A stretch of 64,000 bases of DNA from Azadirachta indica (GCA_022749755.1 CM040443.1:11567744-11631743); one strand, 5' to 3'. Shown: positions 27,481 through 39,661, counted from the stretch's first letter. Notes: a model not told the origin generated them from the letters alone. Program-made: numbers and translations.

Positions 27481-28304
27481 CTGTTTTTGAGGTGAGTGAT
27501 CAACCAAATCCCATATATGTGATTTTTTAAGAACCTATGATTCTTTTACCATTGCTTACAGTCAAATAGGATTAGAACTGGCCTCATACAAGAAAAAAGT
27601 AGTAGAAAAACAGTGATAATCTCGAAATCTAATAGAAAGTTGTCTTACCTGACTAAATTGATGAGATGAAGGAGGAAGATTAGCAGAGTTAGACAGAGGG
27701 ACAATGGAAGTATCGGATGTGGACCCAAAAGGTGAAGTCGTTGACTCAGGAGCAGGCAGTAATGTAGTGGACATATCTGTTAAGATTCATCTGAATTACC
27801 TGTAACAATGTTATCAAGAAACAAGTTTATAGAATAATAAGTAAAGAAGGGAGTAACATTAGATTTAGAACGAAAACTAGAAATAAAGAAGAACATTTTA
27901 TGTTCCCAGAAAACTACATGTTTAGATATACAGAGTCGATTAGACATAAGATCGCAACACTTATAACCTTTATGTTCAATGCCATATCCCAGAAAACAAC
28001 ATAAATGAGCTCAATGTTCTAATTTGGTATACTCATAAGGGTGTATAAAGACAAAATAAGCATAACCAAAAACTTTAAGAAGATTATAGTTAGGAGGAGT
28101 CATATATAGTCGCTCATAGGAGGATTGATTACCAATGATTGGGGAAGGTAAACAATTGATAATATAAGGAGTTATAAGAGCAGCGTCTTTCTAAAAACGT
28201 TTTGGACAAGAGGTAGAAATGAGAATAGCACGAACAGTTTTAAGGATATATCTATGTTTGTATTTAGCCTGACCATTTTGTTGGGATATGATAGGACATG
28301 AGCA

Positions 28305-28673
28305 TTAACAAATAATCCCATTGGTTTGCAAAAGAGTTAGAAACTCAGAATCCCTATATTCCATAGCATTATCAGTGCGAAAAATTTTAATAGAACAAGA
28401 AAATTGTGTCTGAATCATTTTAACAAAATCGCAATAAATTTTAGACAATTCTAATCTGTGCTTTATAAAATATATCCAAGTATAATATGAATAATCATCA
28501 ATAAAAATGATAAAATACTTGAATTCGCCCATAGTTGCATTAGGTGAAAGTCTCCAAATATCAGAATGGATGAGATCAAATAGAGCAGTAGATATAGAGT
28601 CATTATTATTAAAAAGTAAAGTAGTACGTTTTACTAATTGACAAAAGACACAATCAATTTTGTCATGGGACAC
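28305..28673 (-). pseudogene. Ty1/copia integrase core remnant
   Basis: Open stretch of 122 codons with the integrase hallmarks LIHSDIWRLSP, YFIIFIDDYSYYTWIYF and IFRTDNAMEY (the first and second catalytic Asp) and a C2-type zinc-finger end (CVFCQLVK). The third acidic residue (Glu of the D,D35E triad) lies past the stop and is not in this frame. Confidence 0.85.
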
Positions 28674-29040
28674 AGTACCCAGAACATCACTAGAAGCAAG
28701 TGAACACAGACGACCGAGTGAGATATGCCTTAGGCGAAAGTGCTAGAGACTCAAGAAAGAGACAGAAGTTGTGAAGGCAACAGGCAGAGGAATAGAGTGA
28801 CATATATATGGCAGATGAAGACTAATGAGCTCGAACAGACGTCTAACTTTACGACTCATCCCACGCGTCTGACTTGTCTACGGATCCTGCATACGATAAC
28901 CAGAAGTAGTGAAAAGAACATGAAGACCAAGATCACGTAATTGACCAACAGACAAAAGATTGAGAGTGAGATGGGGAATCAGGAAAGTGTTAGGTAAAAA
29001 GAGATTAGATAAGTTGATTTAGCCTAAGTGACTAAAATGC

Positions 29041-29301
29041 TTAGTAGATCCATTTACCATTTGAATGGCAAAAAAAATGTTGAACAGGAGATTTAGAAGA
29101 GAAAAGAGTAGAGTCGACGGTTATATGATTGTAGCACGTAGAATCAAAGTACCAAGAGGATATACTTGAGGGAATTGAGTAAGTTAAATTGGGAGGATTA
29201 CCAGATTTCTCCAAAAGTTGATGAAGGAGCGATGCGAGATCATTGGTGGTAAGGGATGACGAGATAGGACAGTCATTGGTGTTATCAGTAGTAGCAGCCA
29301 A
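29041..29301 (-). pseudogene. Ty1/copia protease-region remnant
   Basis: Reads SWYFDSTCYNHITVDSTLF, matching the usual WYFDSGASNHMT active-site motif of copia proteases. The catalytic Asp is kept, but the Gly after Ser/Thr is changed (DSTC for DSGA), so the protease would be inactive even without the downstream stop. Confidence 0.75.
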
Positions 29302-29409
29302 CAGTAGTGAAAGATGATTTGGTCTTCTTTTATTTAAACAGTCTTATGCAAAATGTTGAGAACCAACTTTATGACAAATTTTGTATCTCCTGATGGGACA
29401 ATTGAGTAC

Positions 29410-30089
29410 CTAGTAACCAGTCTTATGGCAATAGTTACAGCTTACTGTATGAACAGGCTGAGAAGCTGAAGTTGTAGCCAGAACAGTTTCAAGTCGAGGT
29501 GGTTGTAGAGGAGCAAGCCGAGTTTTTTCGAAGACAAGCATATCAATAGCTTCATCAAAAGTAGGCAAAGGTTTTTGGTGAAAAAGGAAAGCTCTAGTAG
29601 ATTTAAAAGTATCTCGTAAGGTCATAAAAAACATAATTAACCTTTGCTGGTCCCTATAAGTGGTAAATCTCGCTGCATCTTCAGAGGTTGTCCATTTAGG
29701 TTCTGAAAGTGATAGTTGGTCTTATAAAAACTGTATCTATAAGTGAAAATTAGAGATAGACTGTCCGAGCTCTTAGCGTATCTGATGAAGCTTGTGTAGA
29801 ATCTAATACTGGTGTGATATATCAGTGGCAGTATACTGATTAGCAAGAAAGTCCCATAGTGCTTTGACTGTCTCAAATCTCCCAAATTATAGATGGATAA
29901 AGGGGATAAAAGTATTACGAAGCCATATAATAATTTGACGATCTTTACTATCCCATTCTTCCAAACAGTTAGCGAACTTTTCATCAGTGTCATCGTCAGT
30001 TTTGACAAGTTCAGTGATATGGCCAATAACATACCGTTAAAGATGACATCCTTCGAGAAAACTGGACATTGCTTGAGCCTATAGTACAT
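29410..30089 (-). pseudogene. Ty1/copia gag remnant
   Basis: Gag-like text in at least two frames: LPTFDEAIDMLVFEKTRL followed by a zinc-knuckle start CNYCHKTGY at 29410-29634, and upstream in another frame a UBN2/retrotrans-gag-like region to about 30089. The region from 30090 to the 5' LTR is leader sequence with incidental open frames. Confidence 0.65.
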
Positions 30090-30809
30090 AATTATGTCTA
30101 TCTAACTAGATATGAATAGGGTGAGAGACATTTGACCTATCCATGATTTCAGAGAAACAGTGACAAGAAATTGCTGAAAACAGTCCGATCGAAGAACAAC
30201 AGAATCAATTCGGACTTTGGTTTACCCGTGACAGTGGATGGCCGAAAATAGGAAACTGAGGTCATAAGCAAGTTGGGTGGTTGGTTCTAAGCCGAATGAA
30301 GGTGGCGGTGACAACTCACTCGCCAGTGAACAACGAATCAAAGGGCGATGGATTGAGATTTGACTCAAGTTTGACCGTAACAAACGATGATAAAAAAAAA
30401 AACGATGAATAGAAACCACGGTGAGAATGGCTAGCTTGTTTTGAGTTGATTGGAAGTAGCAGTGATGACTCATTCGTTGACAGTTGGCCGAATTGGGGTA
30501 CGACAAAATCAGAGAATGGGTCTCTTGGTGTAAGCGAATGACAGCACGTGTGGGGAAACGAGGACCACCAATAGATTGGCCAGTGGATTCTGAAGCTCTA
30601 GGCACTGGCAGTGCTACAAACGACAGACGAGGTGGGGCGACGCGTGAGTCACACGCGCAACTGCTATAGGCAGTGCGTGGGGTACATGTACAGTTGCGAA
30701 AGGTGGCAGTGAGGCACTCCTGCTGACAGTGTCGAGGTGCAAAATTCCAGAGTTATGACTAGAAGGAAAATCAAAATTGAAAACTAAGCCAAACTTGGCT
30801 CTGATCCTA

Positions 30810-31058
30810 TGTGAAGAAATCGATTTTTATTTCTTAAATATATTGATGTATAATAATGGCCTTTATATAGACTTTACAAGACAAAATAAAACGAAATAAA
30901 TATTACATATTTATGTACAACATTTATGAAAAGAAATCAAAATATATAAAGGGAAAGAAATTATGATCAAAGAAGGAAAACATAATAATATTGATTATTA
31001 AAATCAAGGAAAAAAAAAAAATCATGTCCTTAATTTAATTAATCAATTATCATTAACA
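30810..31058 (-). repeat. LTR (5' LTR in element orientation)
   Basis: 249 bp, TG…CA ends. The primer-binding-like sequence abuts it at 30809-30794 on the minus strand. Confidence 0.9.
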
Positions 31059-31063
31059 ACTCT

Positions 31064-32357
31064 TATGTTTTGTGAACTATAGGAGCTTATAGGGAAATCA
31101 AGTTTAAAAAGCCTTAATGGTGATGAGAAGAACCCATGTCAATTTTTTTTTTCTCATAGGTTATTAGGAGCATAGAAGTAAACAGTATTGTCTTTGAAGA
31201 AAACCTATAATATTAGTTAGCAGTTAAGCTCTATTATGATTTTGTTTTCTTAGAAAATGCTTCATCATTGTTATTAGGTTATCAATGTTTGTTCATGAAA
31301 TGATGTTAAGGTGCTTGATAAGTTGATATATAAGTCTATGAGAAATTTCATTATCAATGGGCTAGTACCAATAAATAGATTCACCATTTTTAATTTTCCA
31401 AATTTTCCCTCAATATGCTGTCCTTATTCCATTAAGGAATTAGAGGATTGTATTTCTTTAAGCAGTACCAAGTTCATTTTACTGGGTTTGACTCAGTTTT
31501 TCGTGTCCTTCACCGACTATGCTCTAGCTGTGGGCTCTTATGTCTCATCAACCCGTTTTCTTCAGATTTCAAGAGTGATTTGAATTTGAGGCTGTATATT
31601 TCTTGTGTGCTATTAGTGATTGTCTTGAAACTACTGAGTTCTTTTAGCAGGAAGCTACTGCATGACTATTATAGGAACTAGAAGGACAAATGGGCATTCT
31701 ATTAATCTCACTCTATCAGTAGTTTTTTTTTTTTTTTTACGTTTTTTTTGGGTGGTCCTTTTAATGAAGTGTTTTGAAATTAGCCTTTCTGGTTTTCTCA
31801 TAAGGTTTATACTCGATTCAGTCCTGTTGCAATTTTGGTCTGGCTATGGAGTGTTGTGCATGTGAAAAATACAAGGTGGAGTCAAAAGCATGCAAGCAAG
31901 AATACTAGGAACGACATAATTTTAGGCTCAATTTGAGCCAAATGAGCCAGGCTCACTGAAAGTATAGTTTCCTTTTGCTGGCTTCCTTGTGCATAGATAT
32001 TCAATTAAATACATAACTGTATTCAATCTTGAGTCTCGACCGTAATATGTATGCAGCATGTCTTTATCTGTTAAGTCACTTGATTGTGTTGCGGTTTCTA
32101 TTGAATGAAATCACTCCAGCTTTCTAGTAGTTTTCTCTATATACTGGAAGTCTATTACAGGTTTCTCTCTCTCTCTCTCGCTCGCACGCCCAGAGACACT
32201 CATGCGTGCATGCTCTGTCACTGTCTTTTTTAACAAAGTACTTTTCTGAAAATTAGGGAGAGAGAGAGAACTTACAAGGTCGCAGTACAAACTAGAAAGG
32301 ATAATAACAATAAAATTGGGCCTATTGTCTGATTACTTGTTGATTTTAAAGCTTCCA
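31064..32357. other. Spacer or intron-like sequence before the helicase fragment
   Basis: No gene recognised. It has poly-T runs, a (CT)n stretch at 32163-32182 and a (GA)n stretch at 32258-32270. It could be old intron sequence of the helicase copy whose C-terminal exon begins at 32353, because a TTTTAAAG acceptor-like sequence precedes the exon. Confidence 0.4.
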
Positions 32358-32815
32358 AGGATTGCTGTTGAAGGAGGTGAGACATGTTCAAGGACATGGG
32401 TAGCCGGTCTGGGAACTATGGAGGTATGAGACATCGTCAATACGGTGATATGGGTTTTGGTCGTCCCAGTCGTCCAGGGAACTCTGGATTTGGCCAGTCA
32501 GGACGGTACAGAAGTCCTGGATTTGGCCATTTTACTGTTTATAACAGTTTGTACACTGGTCAAGGTGGTGGATTTGGGGGGACCGAGTTCTGGCAGTTTC
32601 AGTTCTAATACGAACCGACCTGGGAACTTCAGTGGTTGTGGCTTTAATCGTTCAGGTGGACTTGGGGGAGTTCGTTAGATCAGAGCATTCAAGTGATTTT
32701 GGTCACATTGGCTCAGGGCGTTCTGGGGACTTTGGGGACAATAACTCAAAGCCAGACTGGAGGTGGTTTCACTGATTTCTTTGGCATCTCTGGAAACTAT
32801 ACTGATGATAATTAG
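32353..32815 (+). pseudogene. C-terminal fragment of a PMH1/PMH2-type mitochondrial DEAD-box RNA helicase
   Basis: Begins CTTCCAAGGATTGCTGTTGAAGG (LPRIAVEGG), the junction between the helicase core and tail in plant RH9/RH53 (PMH1/PMH2) proteins, which help group II intron splicing in mitochondria. The Gly-rich tail follows: MFKDMGSRSGNYGGMRHRQY, GDMGFGRPSRPGNSGFGQSG. One missing base after EGG, a +/- shift at about 32575 (continues as GGPSSGSFSSNTNRPGNFSG) and a stop at 32678 break it, and weakly similar Gly/Ser text goes on in other frames to about 32815. No DEAD or other core motif is present upstream. Confidence 0.62.
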
Positions 32816-33299
32816 AACAGTGGGACTTCTGACTTCCTAATGGTATGCCTGCATCTAAATTTCCTCAGAAATTGAGATTGAAAATATTGGGGTACTCTTT
32901 GTCAAAATTTTCTTGACTAGAATTTATTAATTTATTGATTGAATTTTACAATTTTATGCAAAACTTGTCTGGCTTTCAAACAAAGTGTAAATAGTTGCAT
33001 TCATTGTGTATTCAGATGATTCAACTTAAGGTGAATGGATTTCAAAGAAAGTTGGGTTTTCAACTTCAGGTTTTTGTGTGCAAACAAGCCTGAGCTTTTG
33101 CGGATTTTTTGTATGAAGCCATGTTTCCGCTGAATACAAAACTGTACTTGCAGGAACAATGTGTTTATGCATGCTTGCATGTTTTTGATATTACCTATCG
33201 CCGTAATTTTATGATTGTAATGTATTTGCAGGTTGCAAACTATGTTAATGGGGCACTTTACTGTCCAGTTGATAACATCGGCTCTTTAACCTCCGGTAT
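32816..33299. other. Spacer before the rDNA segment
   Basis: Open frame 33109-33306 ends with VANYVNGALYCPVDNIGSLT, preceded by a good acceptor (TTTGCAG at 33226-33232) and followed by a GT; it could be an orphan exon of a gene I do not recognise. No other feature seen. Confidence 0.3.
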
Positions 33300-33922
<623 letters not shown>

Positions 33923-34040
33923 TCGAAACCTGCCCAGCAGAACGACCCGCGAACTCGTGAAGAAACTCGCGGGGGCGGGCCGACGCGCGAGCGCGAGCTA
34001 GCGTCGCCGGCCCCCGCCCGCCGCGGGGTCGAGACCCGTC
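33923..34040 (+). other. ITS1 (5' part) of nuclear rDNA
   Basis: Follows the 18S 3' end directly: TCGAAACCTGCCCAGCAGAA then very GC-rich text (GCGGGGGCGGGCCGACGCGC) typical of ITS1. It stops near 34038-34046 where F-box coding sequence begins. The 5.8S gene is not reached. ITS1 changes quickly between species, so this piece could identify the plant. Confidence 0.85.
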
Positions 34041-34838
34041 TCTCTTTGAAGCAAATTAGCAAACTATCTGATGATATTCTTATTAATATCTTGTCTCGTT
34101 TGACCATAAAGGAAGCTGCAAGGACCAGCTTACTATCGAGTAGATGAAAATATTTGTGAAGATCTTTTACAGGTCGTTTAATCTTCGACAATCAAATCGC
34201 AATGTTACCATATCCATTCAAATGTTATGATGTGGGAAGGGGTTCATTTGAGGTAAAAAGGTTTAAGTTTGTGATTTGGGTGAATCAAGTGTTGAGTTCA
34301 CTCCAAGGTCAATCAAGTATTGAACAGTTAAGCATTCGTTGTGACGTCAGCTCCCAAGCCTATGCCGATAATTGGATTAAATGTGCAGTTGAAAAGAGGG
34401 TGAAAAAACTAGAGTTGGATTTCACTGTATTTACAGTATATTCGGGTGAGGGACGGTGTACTTTTCCATCACATGATATTGTTCCGTATTCCAGCTTCAG
34501 CACTCTTACATCCCTAAGTTTGAGCCTTGTAGACATAACCGGAGACGTTCTTGAGAATTTGTTGTCCCACTGTCCCTTACTCCAAGTGTTAAGTGGTCAG
34601 CGGTCAATGCCTGTCAAGAAGCTTAAAGTTTCCGGTGGTCCATCTCATGATCTCGAGTTGAAGTACCTGAAGCTCTATTTTTCGGTGTCGCAATATATTG
34701 AAATTGATAATGCGCCGAATCTCATATATTTTGAATATGGGGGAAAACGAAAGATCCCTATTTCTTTTAGAAATGTTCCAAATCTTGCTGAGGTGTGTTT
34801 TTGCTGGGATTTTTGGGAATACATGATCATAAATAACA

Positions 34839-34840
<2 letters not shown>

Positions 34841-34870
<30 letters not shown>
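34841..34870 (+). repeat. (CAG)10 microsatellite in the F-box pseudogene
   Basis: About ten CAG/CAA-type triplets giving a poly-Gln run between NNN and LLSSLL. Triplet expansion within a former coding region. Confidence 0.85.
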
Positions 34871-34871
<1 letters not shown>

Positions 34872-34945
34872 TTCTTTCAAGTTTACTTGTGCAACTACAT
34901 ACACTTGAATTGGACCTGGAAGAAAAGAATATATGTGTGCATTTA

Positions 34946-34970
34946 TATATATATATATATATATATAATC
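34946..34970. repeat. (TA)n microsatellite
   Basis: Alternating TA run in the intron-like gap of the F-box pseudogene. Confidence 0.85.
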
Positions 34971-35550
34971 ATGCATTATAATTACATAATTAAGTTGTCT
35001 CTGCAGATACCCGGAGCTGTCTGTTACAATACCCCTGAATTATGTAATCTCAAGCATTTGGAAATAAAAATGAGAATAGAAGATGATCATTCCCTCCTTC
35101 CTTGTGCTGCTTACTTGAAAGCATTTCCTTCGTTATACAAATTTACGCTGAAGGTGAATTAATACATATAATATGCATGTATATTAATTGTTTCGTTGAG
35201 TTGGTGAGTTTATTAATTCTGATAGTTATCAGGTGTCTTGGCCGATAGAGCCCTCATCTGTAATGAGACAATGCGTCAGGAATCACCCATATTTAAGGCA
35301 CAGCGAATTAAGCGTTAGGGTGGTGAAATTCGTAGGATTCGCTGGACAAACAACTGATTCTGAGTTTGTGATATATTTGATTGAGAATGGTAAACTTTTG
35401 GAGAAGATCATTATTGATCCTTGTATAGATAGGTATCTTGGAACTCCTACGGAATTGATTTTTAGAGAGTCCGAGCTCTATCAATCTGTTGTCAAGGAAG
35501 CTACTCGCTTAGCAGCAACATTTCCTCTATGGGGTTTTGTAATTCCTTAA

Positions 35551-35660
35551 GAGTAAATTATCATGAATTAATTATAATATATTTTCATTTATTATTTATT
35601 TATGCATCCAGATCTGTTAGTCAATAGTAGTATTCACATAATAAATTCAAATATGTATAC

Positions 35661-35695
<35 letters not shown>

Positions 35696-36845
35696 ATCCT
35701 TTAATTTACCCGTTCCCAATATTTTAGTCCTCAATGCTAGGATTTGGGTTAACATGGGTTTGGAGGATTGTTTGAGTTGGTTATTTAATTTGAAGGCTTT
35801 GGCTTATCTTAATATATTATAATTAAGGATAATATTATTTTATAATTAAAATTTTAATAATTAATTAAAATAAAATTAATAAATTTATTTTCTAAATAAA
35901 AATTAAATATATAGTTTTATTAACTCACAAACTTCAAAGACTGACTAAATAAAATTTATTAGCTAACTGAATAAATTTAAATCTTACTGGAAATAAAATA
36001 CCTAGCATATCGTCTCTAGGGGATAGTCTAATTTGTTTGCAAAATTGGATACAAGGGATCAATCACCTTAACATTAATTAACCTCAAATTCGTCTGTATG
36101 GTGTTTGATGATGTATATTGCAATTTGGTCATTATTTCTCTGTGCTATATTGTGACTGGATGAATTTAAGAATAATGGTATTAATCCTAATACATCAAAT
36201 TAAGCCAATTTTTTTGACAAAGAAATTAGATAATCAGGACTCATTCTCAACGTTCTCTCTAGTCTACGAGCTTAAAACCGTTCAAAATGAAAATGTAAAT
36301 TTTTGGATAATTTTACTATGGGATTGGAATAATTTCCCTAAACATCACTTGCTGTTGGTTTTGAGGCTGGGAACCTTTGTTTGCTGCTGGAAGTCCTTTG
36401 TTGCTGCTGCTAATGATTTATTTTAAGCTGCTGTTGCCTCATCCAACTGCTGTTCATGCAGTTGTTTTATTTTGTTGTACTCGGCCTTCGGCTTCTCTTA
36501 TTTCTCCATTCTTTATCTTTATTTAATCATATATTATTTTTGATATTAAAAAAAATTTCCCTAAAAATCAATCGAATTGATGTAGTTTAATTTAACGGCT
36601 CATCTAAGGTTTTCGATTGTTTCCTTTTGTAATCATAATTGAATTAGGATTAGGCTTGAAGATTCTTAGTTAAAATAGAATCCTGTTTGAAATCGACATT
36701 CGTCTTGTTTAGGTTGTATAAATAAGTGGTTAACCGAATTTCATTTCAACAAGAATAATCGATTTTCATCTGTCAAAACGCATTTTTACCGGATTTTTTT
36801 TTTTTATTTTATTTTGTCCTCTTTAATTAGGAAAACTCAGAAACA
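35551..36845. other. AT-rich spacer
   Basis: Includes an (ACAT)n/(AT)n microsatellite at about 35656-35694. Nothing else recognised. Confidence 0.5.
35656..35694. repeat. (ATAC)n-(AT)n compound microsatellite
   Basis: Four to five ATAC units running into a dinucleotide AT run. Confidence 0.85.
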
Positions 36846-37915
36846 ATGGAGAAAAAGGTCATGAAGTTGTGTGAAGCTGCAAAAAGAGGGGCACATGCAG
36901 CAGGAGAGATGGAGGAAGCACATTGCATTGATGCTTTGGATCAGCTCAACAAATCTCCAATCAACTGTCAACTTCTTGCTTCCACACACGTGTAATTGTT
37001 CCTTCATTATCCTAATTTTGCATGTAATGTAATATATATATATATATATATATGGAATGAAATTTGAGATAATTTTATTTCTAACTCCTAATTAGGTATA
37101 TTAATTATTTATTTGATTAATTTCAGCTTGTAAGTCATATTCTACCCTTGACAAAACATCCGAGGAAGAAAATCCAGGATCTTGCTTCCAACATGATTGT
37201 CTTGTGGAGAAACATGTTCCTCGACCAAATGAAGAGAGGTGAGTTTCAGCCCGCGAAGGTGGAGAATGAGGATCAGAATAGCACACCAAGCTGCTCCAAG
37301 AAAGTGGTAAGTAGATCAGAAAGTCATCATGTTGTTCTTGATTCCCAGAAGAAGAAGAAGAAGAAGTTGACTTGTATGATTAGATGCAATGATTACTTTC
37401 GGGATAAGGTGAGGGAAAAACTTCATCAAAGACTTTCCAAGGTTTCCCCTGAGTTTGATGATGAGGTAGTGAAGGAATGTGATCCAATTCGAGTTGCTGT
37501 TGCGGTGGAGTCTGTATTGTTTGAAAACTGGGGGTGCAATCTTTGGAAGCTATGAGATTAAGTATAGAAGTATATACTATCACTCCTCGATGACCCACAC
37601 CCAGATTTCCGCAGAAAAGTTCTTCTTGGGGAAGTAAGTCCTGAGGCTCTTCTTAAAATGAGAACTGAAGAGATGCTTAGTGATCGAATGCAATTATACA
37701 ATCAACAGATAAAAGAAGAGAATGCTATTATGGCAGAGAAATCTTGAGCTAAACGCAAGGCTGATCTTTTACGAGATAAAAAGGATACATACAAGTGTGG
37801 GCGATGTGGGCATACGGGGACAACTTACACTTACAAAAACATTATAAATATGACCACGTCTATGCCGTAGATATTGTATGTTTGAATTGCTATCAGTATT
37901 GGGAATCAACTGATA
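36846..37915 (+). pseudogene. Decayed transcription elongation factor TFIIS gene
   Basis: TFIIS rescues backtracked RNA polymerase II. All three family domains are visible. Exon 1 (36846-36996) starts MEKKVMKLCEAAKRGAHAAG and reaches LNKSPINCQLLASTH; after a short intron, exon 2 (from 37127, TTTCAG acceptor) gives LVSHILPLTKHPRKKIQDLA, VLWRNMFLDQ (TFIIS N-terminal/LW domain). The central domain follows (LTCMIRCNDYFRDKVREKL, DPIRVAVAVESVLFENWG), then stop codons and shifts near 37554; in the other frame HPDFRRKVLLGEVSPEALLK and NQQIKEEN continue, then a stop at 37746-37748. The zinc ribbon survives in pieces: YKCGRCGHTGTTY at 37790-37830 and VCLNCYQYW at 37880-37910, in different frames. At least two frame shifts and two stops make it non-functional. 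Confidence 0.85.
37030..37053. repeat. (AT)n microsatellite in TFIIS pseudogene intron
   Basis: Eleven or so AT units. Confidence 0.85.
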
Positions 37916-39661
37916 TTCGTTATGGCCTGTTAGGCGTTGAAAGAAATACGCAGCCGAATCAAATTAAATCGCAACCAAAAGGAATCAAACAAAATCGAAC
38001 TGTTCGATTCAGTTCAATATTTTAATTAAATTCGATGATACAACCTCTCAAAATCTAAACATTCCCCTACATTTTATTTACTTCTTTCTTTCTTATCTAA
38101 AGATCCTTTTATTAACTAAAATAAATAATAAAAGAAGTAAATGTATGTATGTATATAAATATATTTGTTTTTATGATAGTGTTAGATATTTTGTTGATAC
38201 TGATCACGCATTTTGTCCCGCAACAATGTCCCCCGAATTTATGTAATTTCAAGCGTTCATTTGGAAATGAAAATGAGATTACAAAATAATCTTTTCATGT
38301 ATTGTTTACAATGTCCCCCAAAAACCTCCCTTTGTATTGTTTATTTTGTAAGATCTTTTCATGCAATTATTAAAATGTCCTAACAAGTAAATTTGTAAAG
38401 TCAAATAGAAATTATTGATATTGAAATTCTACCCCGTGACTTAAAAAAAACACGTGGCAAAATTTATTTAACAATCACTATTTGTTAATTCGCGAAACGT
38501 ATTGTTTATTGTTTATTGGCTCAAATTACAAATTTTACAGAAAGACTTTTAGAAAAAGAAAATCAGTGAGAAAATTGGCAAGAATTTTGACTTAAAATTG
38601 GAAAATTGTACTTTTTTCTTTATTATCTCACTTTTATGGTGATGGAGGAGAGAGAAAACTCCCCAATTCCTTTGTTGACATGTTTATTGTGCGCTAACAG
38701 GTTTCTCCCTTTTAACTAATGAAAACTTATTTACACACCACTTTTCTTTCACTTGTCGTCGAGGTAGTAATAGAGCCTTAAGTCTCACCTCATTCTCTTC
38801 TAGGTTATGCTGGTCTAAAGCTTTTCCTTACCGTGGTAGAGCCAATATCACCGTTAAGGACCTAAATGCTAAAATAATACCTATTGTGGTTATCTTAGTA
38901 TTCCAATTTATCTCCTTTGTTGGAGTATATGGTTTTCAACACAGAACCATGTAATGCTCAGTCGATGTCCTTTTGCCGTTGGCAAGTTAATGGCCTTTCT
39001 GATTTTAACCAACGCATACTTTTTTAAATTGTGCCACGTATCCGATGCAAATTTTAGTATAACATAAATAAAGAATGAAAATCTAATACAATATTTGTAT
39101 TATCTTAGGATCTTTTTAATTAAGTTAATTATTCAACATTTCATATTAAGGACCTAAATGCTCTTATAATTAAAACTATTTTCACTCACAACTTCACCTA
39201 TAATAATAAAGATATGAGATAGAAAATATAATTGTTATATTTCAATGACTACATTTCTTGTATTTAAGCTACTTAATAGACACTAGTTGCAAATTTAAAT
39301 GTCATTTAATAGCAAATTTTGAGGTGGCAAAAAACTTTATACGAACCCAACTCAGCTCAAGAAAAGCTTGAAATTTATAATAGAGTTAAACCCAATCCTA
39401 AATACAATTTGGGTTGGGCCGACCCCAAACCAATTCAGAGCAAACCAGTTTAAGTCAAACCTAAATAAAATGAGAAGAATTTTTTATAAATTAATTTAGG
39501 TTTGGGCTAAGGTTTTTATAAGCCGAGCCTAAACTGGGATTTTTACCCAATATTATTCAAATGTAAATTCCAGACCTAAACCAAGCCAAGCTTTGACCGA
39601 CCTGAATAATATCAAATCCGAGTTTGCTGGACCAGATATATATGACATTTTATTGGAATTT

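Larger units (their letters stand above)
25862..31058 (-). mobile_element. Degenerate Ty1/copia LTR retrotransposon, minus orientation, with 5-bp TSD
   Basis: Two LTRs in direct orientation bound the element: 25862-26073 and 30810-31058, each starting TGTGAAGAAATCGATT and ending ATTATCATTAACA (TG…CA). The flanks carry the direct repeat ACTCT at 25857-25861 and 31059-31063, a 5-bp target-site duplication. Next to the right LTR, reading minus, TAGGATCAGAGCCAAG resembles the initiator-Met tRNA primer site (usual TGGTATCAGAGC). On the minus strand the order is gag, protease, integrase, reverse transcriptase, RNase H, the Ty1/copia order. Many stops and frameshifts interrupt every domain, and the LTRs differ by indels and substitutions, so the insertion is old and cannot move on its own. 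Confidence 0.92.
34041..35550 (+). pseudogene. F-box/LRR (FBD-type) protein pseudogene, 5' end replaced by ITS1
   Basis: Starts within the F-box: LKQISKLSDDILINILSRLT, IKEAARTSLLSSR. SCF-type F-box proteins of this family select substrates through C-terminal LRRs. The same frame runs to 34981 with only two stops, TGA at 34145-34147 and 34157-34159, both at places where the family has Trp (SSRWKYLWRSF), so each looks like TGG to TGA. LRR text follows (SFSTLTSLSLSLVDITGDVL, LENLLSHCPLLQVL, LKYLKLYFS), then a (CAG)n tract coding poly-Gln, an intron, an exon at about 35008-35155 (ELCNLKHLEIKMR) and a last exon at 35234-35550 (FVGFAGQTTDSEFVIYLIEN) after a CAG acceptor. The natural start Met and promoter are gone; ITS1 joins upstream in the same frame, so a hybrid frame opens at 33920. 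Confidence 0.85.

Noticed and set aside
30222..30669. Overlapping ORFs on both strands before the 5' LTR
   Set aside because: They lie in the untranslated leader of the Ty1/copia element; no gag motif in these frames.
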